NCBI GenBank assembly: GCA_902826945.1
Contig: CADEGS010000124.1
Span: forward strand, 1-12,923
Reading direction: 5' to 3'
DNA length: 12,923 nucleotides
Origin: an uncultured bacterium
Lineage (GTDB): Bacteria > Planctomycetota > UBA1135 > GCA-002686595
Shown: one piece after another, positions 1 to 5,850 of the stretch
Layout: every line of letters begins with the position of its first letter
Numbering within the stretch: position 1 is the stretch's first letter
Notes under the pieces: generated by a model
The model's input: only the letters and a program-made list of their open reading frames with translations
What the model was told of the DNA's origin: nothing
Databases searched by the model: none
Program-made: the position numbers and the translations under genes

Positions 1-188
1 ACCCAGCCGACGAGCTCCTGCACCGAGTCGCGCGTGAGCTTGCCGAAGCCCTCGCAGCGCTGGCACCCGCGGCGCCGGCGCTCGTGCCCCTTGCAGTCGG
101 GGCAGAAGAAGACGGTCTGCGGCAGGTCGCGCGAGAGCTTGCGGTAGCGGCCCTCGACGAAGACGCGCGTCCTGGGAGGGTTGTTCAT
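1..188 (-). CDS. Pus10-like tRNA pseudouridine synthase, 5' part only
   Basis: Only the first 62 residues are present; the rest lies beyond the left edge. The protein opens with VFVEGRYRKLSRDLPQT (residues 9-25), which matches the segment of archaeal and eukaryotic Pus10 with the form GRYRKLxRxIPQT. It then has two zinc-binding pairs, CPDC (29-32) and CQRC (42-45), and continues FGKLTRDSVQEL, matching the family pattern TGKxYPxSVEEL. Pus10 makes pseudouridine at tRNA positions 54 and/or 55 in archaea and eukaryotes; a bacterial homologue would presumably act on tRNA too. In archaeal Pus10 this segment follows a THUMP-containing N-terminal region. Here the ATG at 186-188 starts directly at the segment, so that region seems to be absent. 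The frame stays open upstream of the ATG, but the translation there looks non-coding. No strong Shine-Dalgarno is visible (GGGGAT lies nearby). The family call is fairly sure; the exact start and substrate are not. Confidence 0.72.
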   Translation of the reverse strand, partial: MNNPPRTRVFVEGRYRKLSRDLPQTVFFCPDCKGHERRRRGCQRCEGFGKLTRDSVQELVGW

Positions 189-395
189 GGCGAGATCCCC
201 GACGTCAGGGGAGGGAGCACCTCGTGCGGCGAGGGGCTCCGGAACGACTGGCACGTTCGACCCGGCGAAGAATCGCGCGCAGGATAGCGCACGGCGCGGT
301 GCCTTCCACGCCCGCGCTCGGGGACGCCTCTCGCGCGGCGCGGAATCCCGCCCGCCCGCGTGCATTGGCGGGCGGATTCCCTACCTTGCGCCTGG
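189..395. other. divergent intergenic region between the Pus10-like gene and lgt
   Basis: About 207 bases separate two divergently oriented genes, so both promoters should lie here. The open frames crossing it give low-complexity Arg/Ala/Pro translations with no recognisable motif and are not accepted as genes. A -10-like hexamer sits just before lgt and is listed separately. I see no RNA gene, strong inverted repeat or riboswitch. Confidence 0.6.
382..387 (+). promoter_or_regulatory. -10-like element TACCTT upstream of lgt
   Basis: TACCTT matches the TANNNT pattern of a -10 hexamer and ends 8 nt before the lgt ATG at 396. A transcript starting about 7 nt downstream would begin at or next to the start codon, giving a leaderless or nearly leaderless mRNA. 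This would agree with the lack of a Shine-Dalgarno there. No convincing -35 is seen. The same type of hexamer precedes three other genes in the window. Inferred only. Confidence 0.3.
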
Positions 396-1397
396 ATGCA
401 CCCCGTCCTGTTCGAGATCCCGCTCCCCGGCCGCGCCTTTCCCGTGCGCACCTTCGGCGTCCTGGTCGCGGCGGGCTTCCTGCTGGCGGTCTGGCTGTGG
501 GGCAAGTTCCTGGCGCGCTACGGCCGCGACCCCCGCGGCGACCCCGAGCGCGGCGCCCAGGTCGGCGCCTGGATCCTGGTCGGCGTCCTGGGCGGCGCGC
601 GGCTCCTCTACGTCGCGGTGGAGTCGGCGCGCTACCTGACGGCCGACACCACGCCGGGGATCGAGCGCTACCTGGCCGCCGACCGCGCCGGCCGCGGCGA
701 GGTGGCGGCCGAGCTCTCCATCTCGGCCCCGGGCGACCTCGAGCGCGCCCAGCGCCTGTCGGTCGGCCACGACCTGCTCCACGACCCGCTGCAGATCCTC
801 TTCGTGTGGCGCGGCGGGCTCGTCATGTACGGCGGCTTCCTCGGCGCCGTCTTGCTCGGCACCTGGGCGGCGCGCCGCCACGGGCTCGACCCCTGGAACG
901 CGCTCGACACCGGGCTCGTGTGCGGCTTCATCGGGCAGATGGTCGGACGCTGGGGCTGCTACTTCGTCGGCGACGACTACGGCAAGGTCGTCGGCGAGGC
1001 GCACCGCCACCTGCCGTTCCCGATCACGCTCACCGTGCCCTCGCGCGAGTGGCTCGCCGCCCACCCCGAGAGCCTGTTCGAGCCCGAGCTGGCCGGCCAG
1101 GTGCTGTGGGCCACGCAGATCTGGATGAGCGCCAAGGCGCTCTCGGTGGCGCTGGTCGGCTGGCTCGTGCTGCGCCACCGCCGCTGGGTCGGCCAGGTGA
1201 CGGCGATCGTGATCCTGCAGTACGCGGTGCTGCGCTTCCTGATCGAGCTCTTCCGCGGCGACGAGGTGCGCGGGCTGTGGTTCGGCGGGCGCATCTCGAC
1301 CTCGCAGCTGCTCTCCATCCCGGCCGTCGTGCTGGCGCTGTGGATGCTCGCGCGGCGCGTCGGCTCCGGGGCACCGCCCGAGCGCGTGCGCCCCTGA
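396..1397 (+). CDS. lgt: prolipoprotein diacylglyceryl transferase
   Basis: This integral inner-membrane enzyme transfers diacylglycerol from phosphatidylglycerol to the lipobox cysteine of prolipoproteins, the first step of lipoprotein maturation. The 333-residue product starts MHPVLFEIPL, the usual Lgt beginning, so ATG 396 is preferred to the in-frame ATG at 360. Several hydrophobic helices are visible (about 16-36, 56-76, 141-158, 171-183, 246-259, 268-286 and 302-320). The signature loop is GRWGCYFVGDDYG (184-196). The loop RGGLVMYGG (139-147) and the C-terminal motif FLIELFRGDE (281-290) are also diagnostic. Compared with the E. coli signature GRLGNFINGELWG, Asn146 is Cys188 and Glu151 is Asp193, and the HGG histidine is Tyr146. 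Such variants occur in other Lgt lineages. The stretch at about 80-130 is longer than in short Lgts. The RNase HII-like gene follows after 4 nt, so the two are probably co-transcribed. Confidence 0.93.
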   Translation: MHPVLFEIPLPGRAFPVRTFGVLVAAGFLLAVWLWGKFLARYGRDPRGDPERGAQVGAWILVGVLGGARLLYVAVESARYLTADTTPGIERYLAADRAGRGEVAAELSISAPGDLERAQRLSVGHDLLHDPLQILFVWRGGLVMYGGFLGAVLLGTWAARRHGLDPWNALDTGLVCGFIGQMVGRWGCYFVGDDYGKVVGEAHRHLPFPITLTVPSREWLAAHPESLFEPELAGQVLWATQIWMSAKALSVALVGWLVLRHRRWVGQVTAIVILQYAVLRFLIELFRGDEVRGLWFGGRISTSQLLSIPAVVLALWMLARRVGSGAPPERVRP

Positions 1398-1401
1398 CGC
1401 C

Positions 1402-2403
1402 ATGGCGAGCGAGCCGGGGCGCGTCGTGGCGGGCGTGGACGAGGCGGGCCTCGGACCGCTCGTCGGCCCGCTCGCGATCGGCTACAGCGCGTTCCGGCTG
1501 CCGCGCGCGGGCGCGTGCCCGTGGCGCCTGCTGCGCCGCCTGGTGAGCGCCGACCCGGCCGACGACGCGCAGGCGCTGGTCGTGGCCGACTCGAAGAAGG
1601 TCTTCGCGCGCAACCCGCGCGGCCGCGCGCGGCTCGAGGCCACCGCGCTCGTCTTCCTGGCGCTGCTCGACCGGGACGGGTTGCCGCCCGAGAGCGCGCT
1701 CTCGATCCTGCGCGGCCCGCTCGGCCCGCAGGCGAGCGCGCTGGCGCGCCATCCCTGGTACGAGCGCCTGGCCCCGCTGCCGCGCGAGCACGAGCGCGCG
1801 ACGCTCGAGCTGCGCGCCGCGCGCCTGGCGCGCGAGATGCGCGCGCAGGCGCTCGAGCCGCTCGAGGCCGGCGTGCGCATCGTGCCGGCGGGCGAGCTGA
1901 ACGACTCCTACGCGGTCACGTCCAACAAGGCGCTCACCGTCTGGGAGAAGACGCTCGAGGTGCTGCGCTACCTGTGGCACCGCCTGGGCGCCGAGGCGCC
2001 GCACGTCACGGTGGACCTCCTCGGCGGGCGCGTCTACTACGGCCCGCTGCTCGCGCGCGGCTTCCCCGAGGCGCGCGTCTCGTGGAGCCGCGAGGAGAGC
2101 GGCCACGCCTGCTACCGCCTGGAGGAGCGCGCGCCGCGCGAGGGCGGCGCGCCGCGGCGCATGCGGCTCGACTTCCGCGCCCGTGGCGAGGAGCACTCCT
2201 TCCCCGTCGCGCTCGCCTCGTGCCTGGCCAAGTACGCGCGCGAGACGGTCATGGACGCCTTCAACGCCTACTTCGCCGCCCTCGACCCGACGCTGCGCCC
2301 CACCGCGGGCTACCGCGGCGACGGCACGCGCTGGATGCGCGAGGCGGTCGGAGCGCTCGAGCGCGCGGGGCTCGCGCGGACCGTGCTGGTGCGCGAGCGC
2401 TGA
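1402..2403 (+). CDS. divergent, extended ribonuclease HII-like protein
   Basis: Type-2 RNase H enzymes cut RNA in RNA/DNA hybrids and remove misincorporated ribonucleotides. The 333-residue product carries the hallmarks of that fold. AGVDEAGLGPLVGPL at 10-24 gives the metal-binding Asp13 and Glu14. ADSKKV (62-67) matches the LxDSKKL motif. VTVDLLGGR (202-210) gives a third acidic residue, Asp205. SCLAKYARETVMDAFN (273-288) corresponds to the SxxAKxxRD motif of HII. In that last motif Glu281 stands where HII normally has Asp, giving a DEDE rather than DEDD set. The protein is over 100 residues longer than typical HII (about 200-220), with extra sequence at about 85-160 and 230-265. ATG 1402 lies 4 nt after the lgt stop. 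It could be the only HII of this organism or a specialised paralogue. I do not assign rnhB because of the divergence. Confidence 0.72.
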   Translation: MASEPGRVVAGVDEAGLGPLVGPLAIGYSAFRLPRAGACPWRLLRRLVSADPADDAQALVVADSKKVFARNPRGRARLEATALVFLALLDRDGLPPESALSILRGPLGPQASALARHPWYERLAPLPREHERATLELRAARLAREMRAQALEPLEAGVRIVPAGELNDSYAVTSNKALTVWEKTLEVLRYLWHRLGAEAPHVTVDLLGGRVYYGPLLARGFPEARVSWSREESGHACYRLEERAPREGGAPRRMRLDFRARGEEHSFPVALASCLAKYARETVMDAFNAYFAALDPTLRPTAGYRGDGTRWMREAVGALERAGLARTVLVRER

Positions 2404-2432
2404 GCGCGAGCGCGCGGGACCCTCGAACGTCA

Positions 2433-2468
2433 CCGTCCCGCCTTCCGGACGGCGGCCTCCGCCGGAGG
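2433..2468 (+). terminator. paired GC-rich hairpins, possible end of the lgt/RNase HII-like transcript
   Basis: Stem 1 has six base pairs (2433-2438 with 2447-2452) and an 8-nt loop. Stem 2 has five base pairs (2456-2460 with 2464-2468) and a 3-nt loop. They sit 30-65 nt after the stop of the RNase HII-like gene and before the cassette promoter candidate. The absence of a T-run means classical intrinsic termination is not supported. Confidence 0.25.
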
Positions 2469-2489
2469 GCTCTACGGAACAGAGGTCGC

Positions 2490-2495
2490 TATACT
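2490..2495 (+). promoter_or_regulatory. -10-like element TATACT before the TIR gene
   Basis: TATACT differs from the consensus TATAAT at one position and stands out in a very GC-rich setting. A start about 7 nt downstream (near 2502) would place the Shine-Dalgarno at 2503-2510 at the very beginning of the message. No good -35 is visible 16-18 nt upstream. This suggests that the cassette has its own promoter, separate from lgt. Inferred. Confidence 0.4.
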
Positions 2496-2502
2496 CGCCG
2501 CC

Positions 2503-2510
2503 GAGGGGGA
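2503..2510 (+). promoter_or_regulatory. ribosome binding site of the TIR gene
   Basis: GAGGGGGA lies 10 nt before GTG 2521 and is the best Shine-Dalgarno-like match in the area. It supports the GTG start over any internal start. Confidence 0.5.
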
Positions 2511-2520
2511 TCGATCGATC

Positions 2521-3186
2521 GTGTACGCGCACGGCGACTACGAGTACGACGTCTTCATCAGCTACCCGTGGTCGCATCCGGAAGGCCGGTGGGTGACCCG
2601 GGTGTTCGCTCCGACCCTCCAGGGTCAGCTGCGAAACGCCTTTCCCCACTGGGAGCCCCGGCTCTTCTTCGACAAGAACGAGGTCGAGGTGGGCGACGTC
2701 CTCGAGCAGGAGATCCTCAGCGCGCTGCGTCGGTCCTGCGTGCTGGTCCCCGTGCTCTGCTATCCGTACTTCCGCAGCTCCTGGTGCGCCGCGGAGTGGC
2801 GCACGTTCCAGACGCCGCTGCTGGAGGCGAGCGGCGCGAGCGGCAGGCCTCGCAGCGTCGCACCGACGATCTACGCCGGCGACCCGAACCACTATCCGCC
2901 GCGAGCACGGAGCGGCGGCGGGCTCGCCTACCACCAGCTCTCCGAGTTCAACACCCTGCAGCAGCCGACGCAGAGGTTCCGCAAGCAGGTGCAGGTCCTG
3001 GCCCACGCCGTGGCCTCGTTGATGCTGAAGGAGAGCCGCCCGCCCGATCCCGGCTGGCCCGCGTTCAGCGGGGCCAGCATGGAGGACCTGCGCCGGGCCG
3101 ATCCGCACGGGATCGCTTCCGAGTGGATGCTCGTCCCGCCCCCGGTGATCAGGAAGCCGGTCTACGGCGCGGAGAGGGTGGCTTGA
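2521..3186 (+). CDS. TIR-domain protein, putative conflict-system effector
   Basis: TIR domains act as signalling adaptors or as NAD-cleaving enzymes; many bacterial ones kill or arrest the cell during phage infection. In this 221-residue protein the TIR fold fills about residues 8-165. The first strand is YDVFISYPW (9-17). RLFFDKNEVEVGDVLEQEI (47-65) covers the BB-loop region. SCVLVPVLCYPYFRSSWCAAEW (72-93) carries Glu92 in the WCxxEW motif, the position of the catalytic glutamate in NADase TIRs. APTIYAG (114-120) is a later strand. The C-terminal part (about 170-221) is Pro-rich with no recognised domain. There is no signal peptide or membrane helix, so it should be cytoplasmic. Its stop overlaps the start of the ATPase gene (TTGA), indicating translational coupling and probably joint function. 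Base composition is clearly lower in G+C than in the flanking genes. The TIR call is firm; NADase activity and the defence role are inferred. Confidence 0.87.
   Translation: MYAHGDYEYDVFISYPWSHPEGRWVTRVFAPTLQGQLRNAFPHWEPRLFFDKNEVEVGDVLEQEILSALRRSCVLVPVLCYPYFRSSWCAAEWRTFQTPLLEASGASGRPRSVAPTIYAGDPNHYPPRARSGGGLAYHQLSEFNTLQQPTQRFRKQVQVLAHAVASLMLKESRPPDPGWPAFSGASMEDLRRADPHGIASEWMLVPPPVIRKPVYGAERVA
3171..3177 (+). promoter_or_regulatory. ribosome binding site that fixes the TTG start of the ATPase
   Basis: GGAGAGG lies 5 nt upstream of TTG 3183 inside the end of the TIR gene. The only other nearby in-frame start, GTG 3234, has no Shine-Dalgarno. This decides the start and implies that ribosomes ending the TIR gene re-initiate here. 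Confidence 0.6.
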
Positions 3187-5252
3187 GAGACGGCCGGGCC
3201 CAGGCTCCGGTCGCGGACCGGGCTCGTCCGTCCGTGCCGCTGCCTCCTGCGCTCGGCACGGTGCTGACCTTCTACTCCTACAAGGGCGGCGTGGGACGGT
3301 CCATGGCGCTCGCCAACGTCACCGCGCTCCTCGCGCGCGACGGCAAGCGGACGCTGGTCGTCGACCTGGACCTCGAGGCTCCGGGGATCGAGAAGTACTT
3401 CCGCGACGCGGAGCCGAGGGGCTCCGCCGTCGGGACGGCCCGGGGCCTTTCCCCCGGAGCGCGCGCGACGAAGCCGGGCATGGTCGACCTGATCGAGGCC
3501 TGGCAGCGCCACACCGCATCGGACCCGGTCGCTGCACAGCGGTTGTACGAGGCGCCGCAATGGCCCGCCGAGCTCGACTGGCGCAGTTGCCTGCACGAGT
3601 GCCGGCCCTTCGCGGAAGGCGAGGCGGTCCACGTGCTCTCGGCCGGACGCGAGGAGCCCGCCTACGCGCGGCGCGTCCAGGCGCTGGACTGGAACGTCCT
3701 GTTCGCCTCGCACGAGGTCGGGCTCTTCTTCGAGCGCCTGCGGGACGAGTGGCGGCGCTCCTACGACCTCGTCCTGGTCGACTCGCGCACGGGATTGTCG
3801 GACAGCGGCAGCGTGTGCACGTCGTTGCTCGCCGATCAGCTCGTCGTGTTCTTCACGGCCAACGAGCAGAGCATCGACGGCGTCCTGGCCGTCGCTCGCG
3901 GCGCCCGGGAGGCGCAGAAGACGCTGCTCGTCCCGCGCTCGGGCCTCCCCGTGGTGCCCGTGCCCGCGCGCGACGAGCCCTACAACGAGAAGGAGCTCAG
4001 CGAGCGCTGGCGTGCGGTGTACGCGACGAAGTTCGCGGAGTTCTACGAGGAATGGGCCGTCCGCCAGCCGGACGAGCAGGATCCCGGGGCGCTCGCCGAG
4101 CCCGTCCCTCCGGAGACGGTTCTCAACCGCATCTACGTCCCCTACGCCTCCTACTGGAGCTTCGGCGAGCGCCTGCCGGTCCTGGAGCAGGCCGAGCGAC
4201 AGAACCCCGCCAAGATCGGCGCGGCCTTCGACCGCCTGGCGAGCTTGCTCGGCTCGGGGCTGACGTGGTCCGAGGAAGGCGCGGAGCGCGGCGCGCTGGA
4301 CCTGGAGCGCGCGCGCGCCCAGGTCGCCCGGGCGCAGATCGAGACGGAGAGCCGCAGGGCCGAGCTCGAGACCACCTACCGCGCCTCGGCGCGCCAGCGC
4401 TGGATCGCGGTGGGCGTCCTGGCGGTGCTGGTGGTGGCCGCGCTCGGGCTGTACGCGAAGCGTGCACGTGACGCTGCGCGCGTCGAGGCCCTCCTCCTCG
4501 GCCTGGAATCCGCCCGGACCCTCTCGGATGTCGAGTTCTCGTACGCGCAGCTCGAGGATCTCTTGCCCGGGGACGACCCGCGGCTTCTGTCCTCGACGAC
4601 GAAGCTGGCCTCGCTGTATGTCCCGACCGACGCCGAGCGGGCATTCGTCCTCTTCGAGCAGGCGGCCGCGATTCCGAGCGACGAGCTGGGACGATTCCGC
4701 GTGCGACGAGAAGCCGCCCGGGTGTTTCTGACCGCGAGCCGACCGGAGCTGGCGCTCGCCGTCGTCGAGTCGGCCGCTGTCCCGGAGGTGGCCCCCGCGG
4801 GCGACCTCGAGGCCTGGGCCGAGCTCGAGGCGGAGCTCTACGAGAGCCTGCCCGAGCCGCGCATCGGGGAGGCCCAGCGCGCCTGGGCGAGGCTCGTGGA
4901 CCTGCGCTGCTCCGATACCCCGGCCAGCGACGCGTGCATCCGGACGCGGACCTCCCAGGCCCTGTTCCTCGCACGTCAGGAGCAGGTCCCGGCCGCGCTC
5001 GAAGCCATCCGGCTGATCCTCGAGGCGACCGACCAGACCGCCGTGCTCGCCGACAAGGGTGCGATCGATCTCTCGAAGGCGCGGCGCTTCCCCGCGCTGC
5101 CGGATGCCCTGCGCGCCTACGAGGCCATCCTGCGCCTGGACAAGAGCACCGCGCACGACGCGGACCTCCTGAAGGACCAGATCGAGCGCATGGAGGCCCT
5201 GAGCCGGCCTGCCCTCGCACCGTCGAACCAGATGCAGTCGAACAGGAGGTAA
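3183..5252 (+). CDS. KGGVGR-type MinD/ParA-like ATPase with TM helix and helical-repeat tail
   Basis: The 689-residue product begins with a TTG that overlaps the TIR stop codon. The N-terminal part (about 25-355) is a SIMIBI/MinD-type P-loop NTPase. YSYKGGVGRSMALANV (31-46) is the deviant Walker A with Lys34 and an Arg in place of the usual K[ST] start. LVVDLDLEAPGIE (58-70) is the Walker A' strand, and YDLVLVDSRTGLSD (194-207) gives the Walker B aspartate Asp200 and the DxRTGxxD signature of this subfamily. A charged coiled coil (about 365-402) leads into one hydrophobic helix (about 407-424). The remaining 265 residues are alpha-helical with TPR-like pairs, such as AERAFVLFEQAA and PAALEAIRLILEA. 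Cys576 and Cys585 could form a disulfide if this part is outside the cytoplasm. KGGVGR ATPases are known to be associated with TIR and other effector domains in bacterial conflict systems. Here it is probably the nucleotide-driven sensor or switch for the TIR partner; that role is inferred. Composition is about 68 % G+C where counted. Confidence 0.83.
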   Translation: MRDGRAQAPVADRARPSVPLPPALGTVLTFYSYKGGVGRSMALANVTALLARDGKRTLVVDLDLEAPGIEKYFRDAEPRGSAVGTARGLSPGARATKPGMVDLIEAWQRHTASDPVAAQRLYEAPQWPAELDWRSCLHECRPFAEGEAVHVLSAGREEPAYARRVQALDWNVLFASHEVGLFFERLRDEWRRSYDLVLVDSRTGLSDSGSVCTSLLADQLVVFFTANEQSIDGVLAVARGAREAQKTLLVPRSGLPVVPVPARDEPYNEKELSERWRAVYATKFAEFYEEWAVRQPDEQDPGALAEPVPPETVLNRIYVPYASYWSFGERLPVLEQAERQNPAKIGAAFDRLASLLGSGLTWSEEGAERGALDLERARAQVARAQIETESRRAELETTYRASARQRWIAVGVLAVLVVAALGLYAKRARDAARVEALLLGLESARTLSDVEFSYAQLEDLLPGDDPRLLSSTTKLASLYVPTDAERAFVLFEQAAAIPSDELGRFRVRREAARVFLTASRPELALAVVESAAVPEVAPAGDLEAWAELEAELYESLPEPRIGEAQRAWARLVDLRCSDTPASDACIRTRTSQALFLARQEQVPAALEAIRLILEATDQTAVLADKGAIDLSKARRFPALPDALRAYEAILRLDKSTAHDADLLKDQIERMEALSRPALAPSNQMQSNRR

Positions 5253-5279
5253 CCGCACGGCCACGGACCGCGGGGCCAG

Positions 5280-5292
5280 GAGCCTGCGGCTC
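5280..5292. terminator. short hairpin between convergent genes
   Basis: GAGCC (5280-5284) and GGCTC (5288-5292) form a five-base-pair stem with a TGC loop, between the end of the ATPase and overlapping the stop of the GNAT gene. It could serve both strands, but there is no T-tract on either side. Weak candidate. Confidence 0.2.
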
Positions 5293-5719
5293 ACTCCAGG
5301 TCCTTCTCGAACACGAGCTGCGCCTTCACGTCGCGGTACCCGAGCCCGCGGTAGAACGCGTGCGCGCGCTCGCGCGTCGTGCGCGACTCGAGGCCGATGC
5401 GCGCGAGCCCGCGCGCGCGCGCCCAGCGCTCGGCCCGGCCCAGGAGCGCGCGGCCGAGGCCCGCGCCGCGGTGGCGCGCGTCCACGACCAGCGCGCCGAC
5501 GCGCGCGTAGGTGCCCTGCATCGGGCAGCGGAAGCGCGCCACGTGCAAGAGGCCCAGGGGCCGCCCGTCCGCGCCCTCGGCCACCAGCCAGGCCTCCTCC
5601 TCCGGCCGGCTCGCGCGCAGGCGCTCCTCCATGACGGCCACCCCGCAGGGGTAGCCGAGCTCGCCCGCCAGGCGGGCGAGCTCCTCCGCGTCCTCGATGC
5701 GAGCCTCGCGCAGGGCCAT
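5291..5719 (-). CDS. GNAT-family N-acetyltransferase
   Basis: GNAT enzymes transfer the acetyl group of acetyl-CoA to an amine on a small molecule or protein. The 142-residue product has the full fold. An N-terminal MALREARIEDAEELARLAGE (1-20) is the usual first strand and helix. LHVARFRC (58-65) and YARVGALVVDARHRG (71-85) are the central strands. RHRGAGLGRALL (82-93) is motif A, with the acetyl-CoA pyrophosphate-binding RxxGxG/A signature. ERAHAFYRGLGYR (117-129) is the C-terminal motif with the usual Tyr. The start was chosen at ATG 5717-5719 because the fold begins there. An upstream in-frame ATG at 5803 would add 28 low-complexity residues and lies directly on a -10-like sequence. The gene is convergent with the ATPase gene and divergent from the FAD oxidoreductase gene. 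Its host-like composition marks the right boundary of the cassette. The substrate cannot be told. Confidence 0.85.
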   Translation of the reverse strand: MALREARIEDAEELARLAGELGYPCGVAVMEERLRASRPEEEAWLVAEGADGRPLGLLHVARFRCPMQGTYARVGALVVDARHRGAGLGRALLGRAERWARARGLARIGLESRTTRERAHAFYRGLGYRDVKAQLVFEKDLE

Positions 5720-5804
5720 GGATGGGTGTGCCCGCTCCCGCGGCGAGCGCGAGATCCCGCGCGCTGCGGCACGCGGGCGGTGGCACGGGCCGTCGCCCGC
5801 CATT

Positions 5805-5810
5805 AGGGTA
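5805..5810 (-). promoter_or_regulatory. -10-like element TACCCT upstream of the GNAT gene
   Basis: On the minus strand GCTACCCT occupies 5805-5812. TACCCT fits TANNNT and the context resembles GCTATACT and GCTACACT before two other genes. Transcription starting about 7 nt downstream, near 5798, would exclude the ATG at 5803 and favour the start at 5719. No -35 is recognised. Confidence 0.3.
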
Positions 5811-5850
5811 GCCGCGCCTCGCGGGCCCGGCCCCCTCCTCTCTCCCCCTC

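Larger units (their letters stand above)
2404..2520. other. intergenic region upstream of the TIR/ATPase cassette, with two GC hairpins
   Basis: This is 117 nt without a gene. Two short inverted repeats are visible: CCGTCC (2433-2438) with GGACGG (2447-2452), and CCTCC (2456-2460) with GGAGG (2464-2468). Neither has a T-tract, so they are only possible terminators or mRNA-end stabilisers for the lgt operon. A -10-like TATACT and a Shine-Dalgarno follow. The sequence ATCGATCGATCG (2510-2521) runs into the GTG start. The drop in G+C begins around here. Confidence 0.5.

Noticed and set aside
224..1546. 440-codon plus-strand frame over lgt
   Set aside because: It is a shadow of lgt in another frame, with a biased Arg/Ala/Pro translation and no motif.
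2510..2521. ATCGATCGATCG tandem palindrome at the TIR start as an operator or recombination site
   Set aside because: Only three copies of a 4-base unit, no second copy elsewhere in the window and no known site matched. Recorded only as part of the intergenic description.
1515..3182. In-frame upstream extension of the ATPase reading frame
   Set aside because: The frame is open far into the RNase HII-like gene, but the translation is Arg/Pro/Ala-rich filler. Recognisable protein starts only after TTG 3183, which has a good Shine-Dalgarno.
5720..5803. N-terminal extension of the GNAT protein from ATG 5803
   Set aside because: The extra 28 residues are not part of the fold, and the ATG lies immediately beside a -10-like sequence, so it would probably not be transcribed. 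Not fully excluded.
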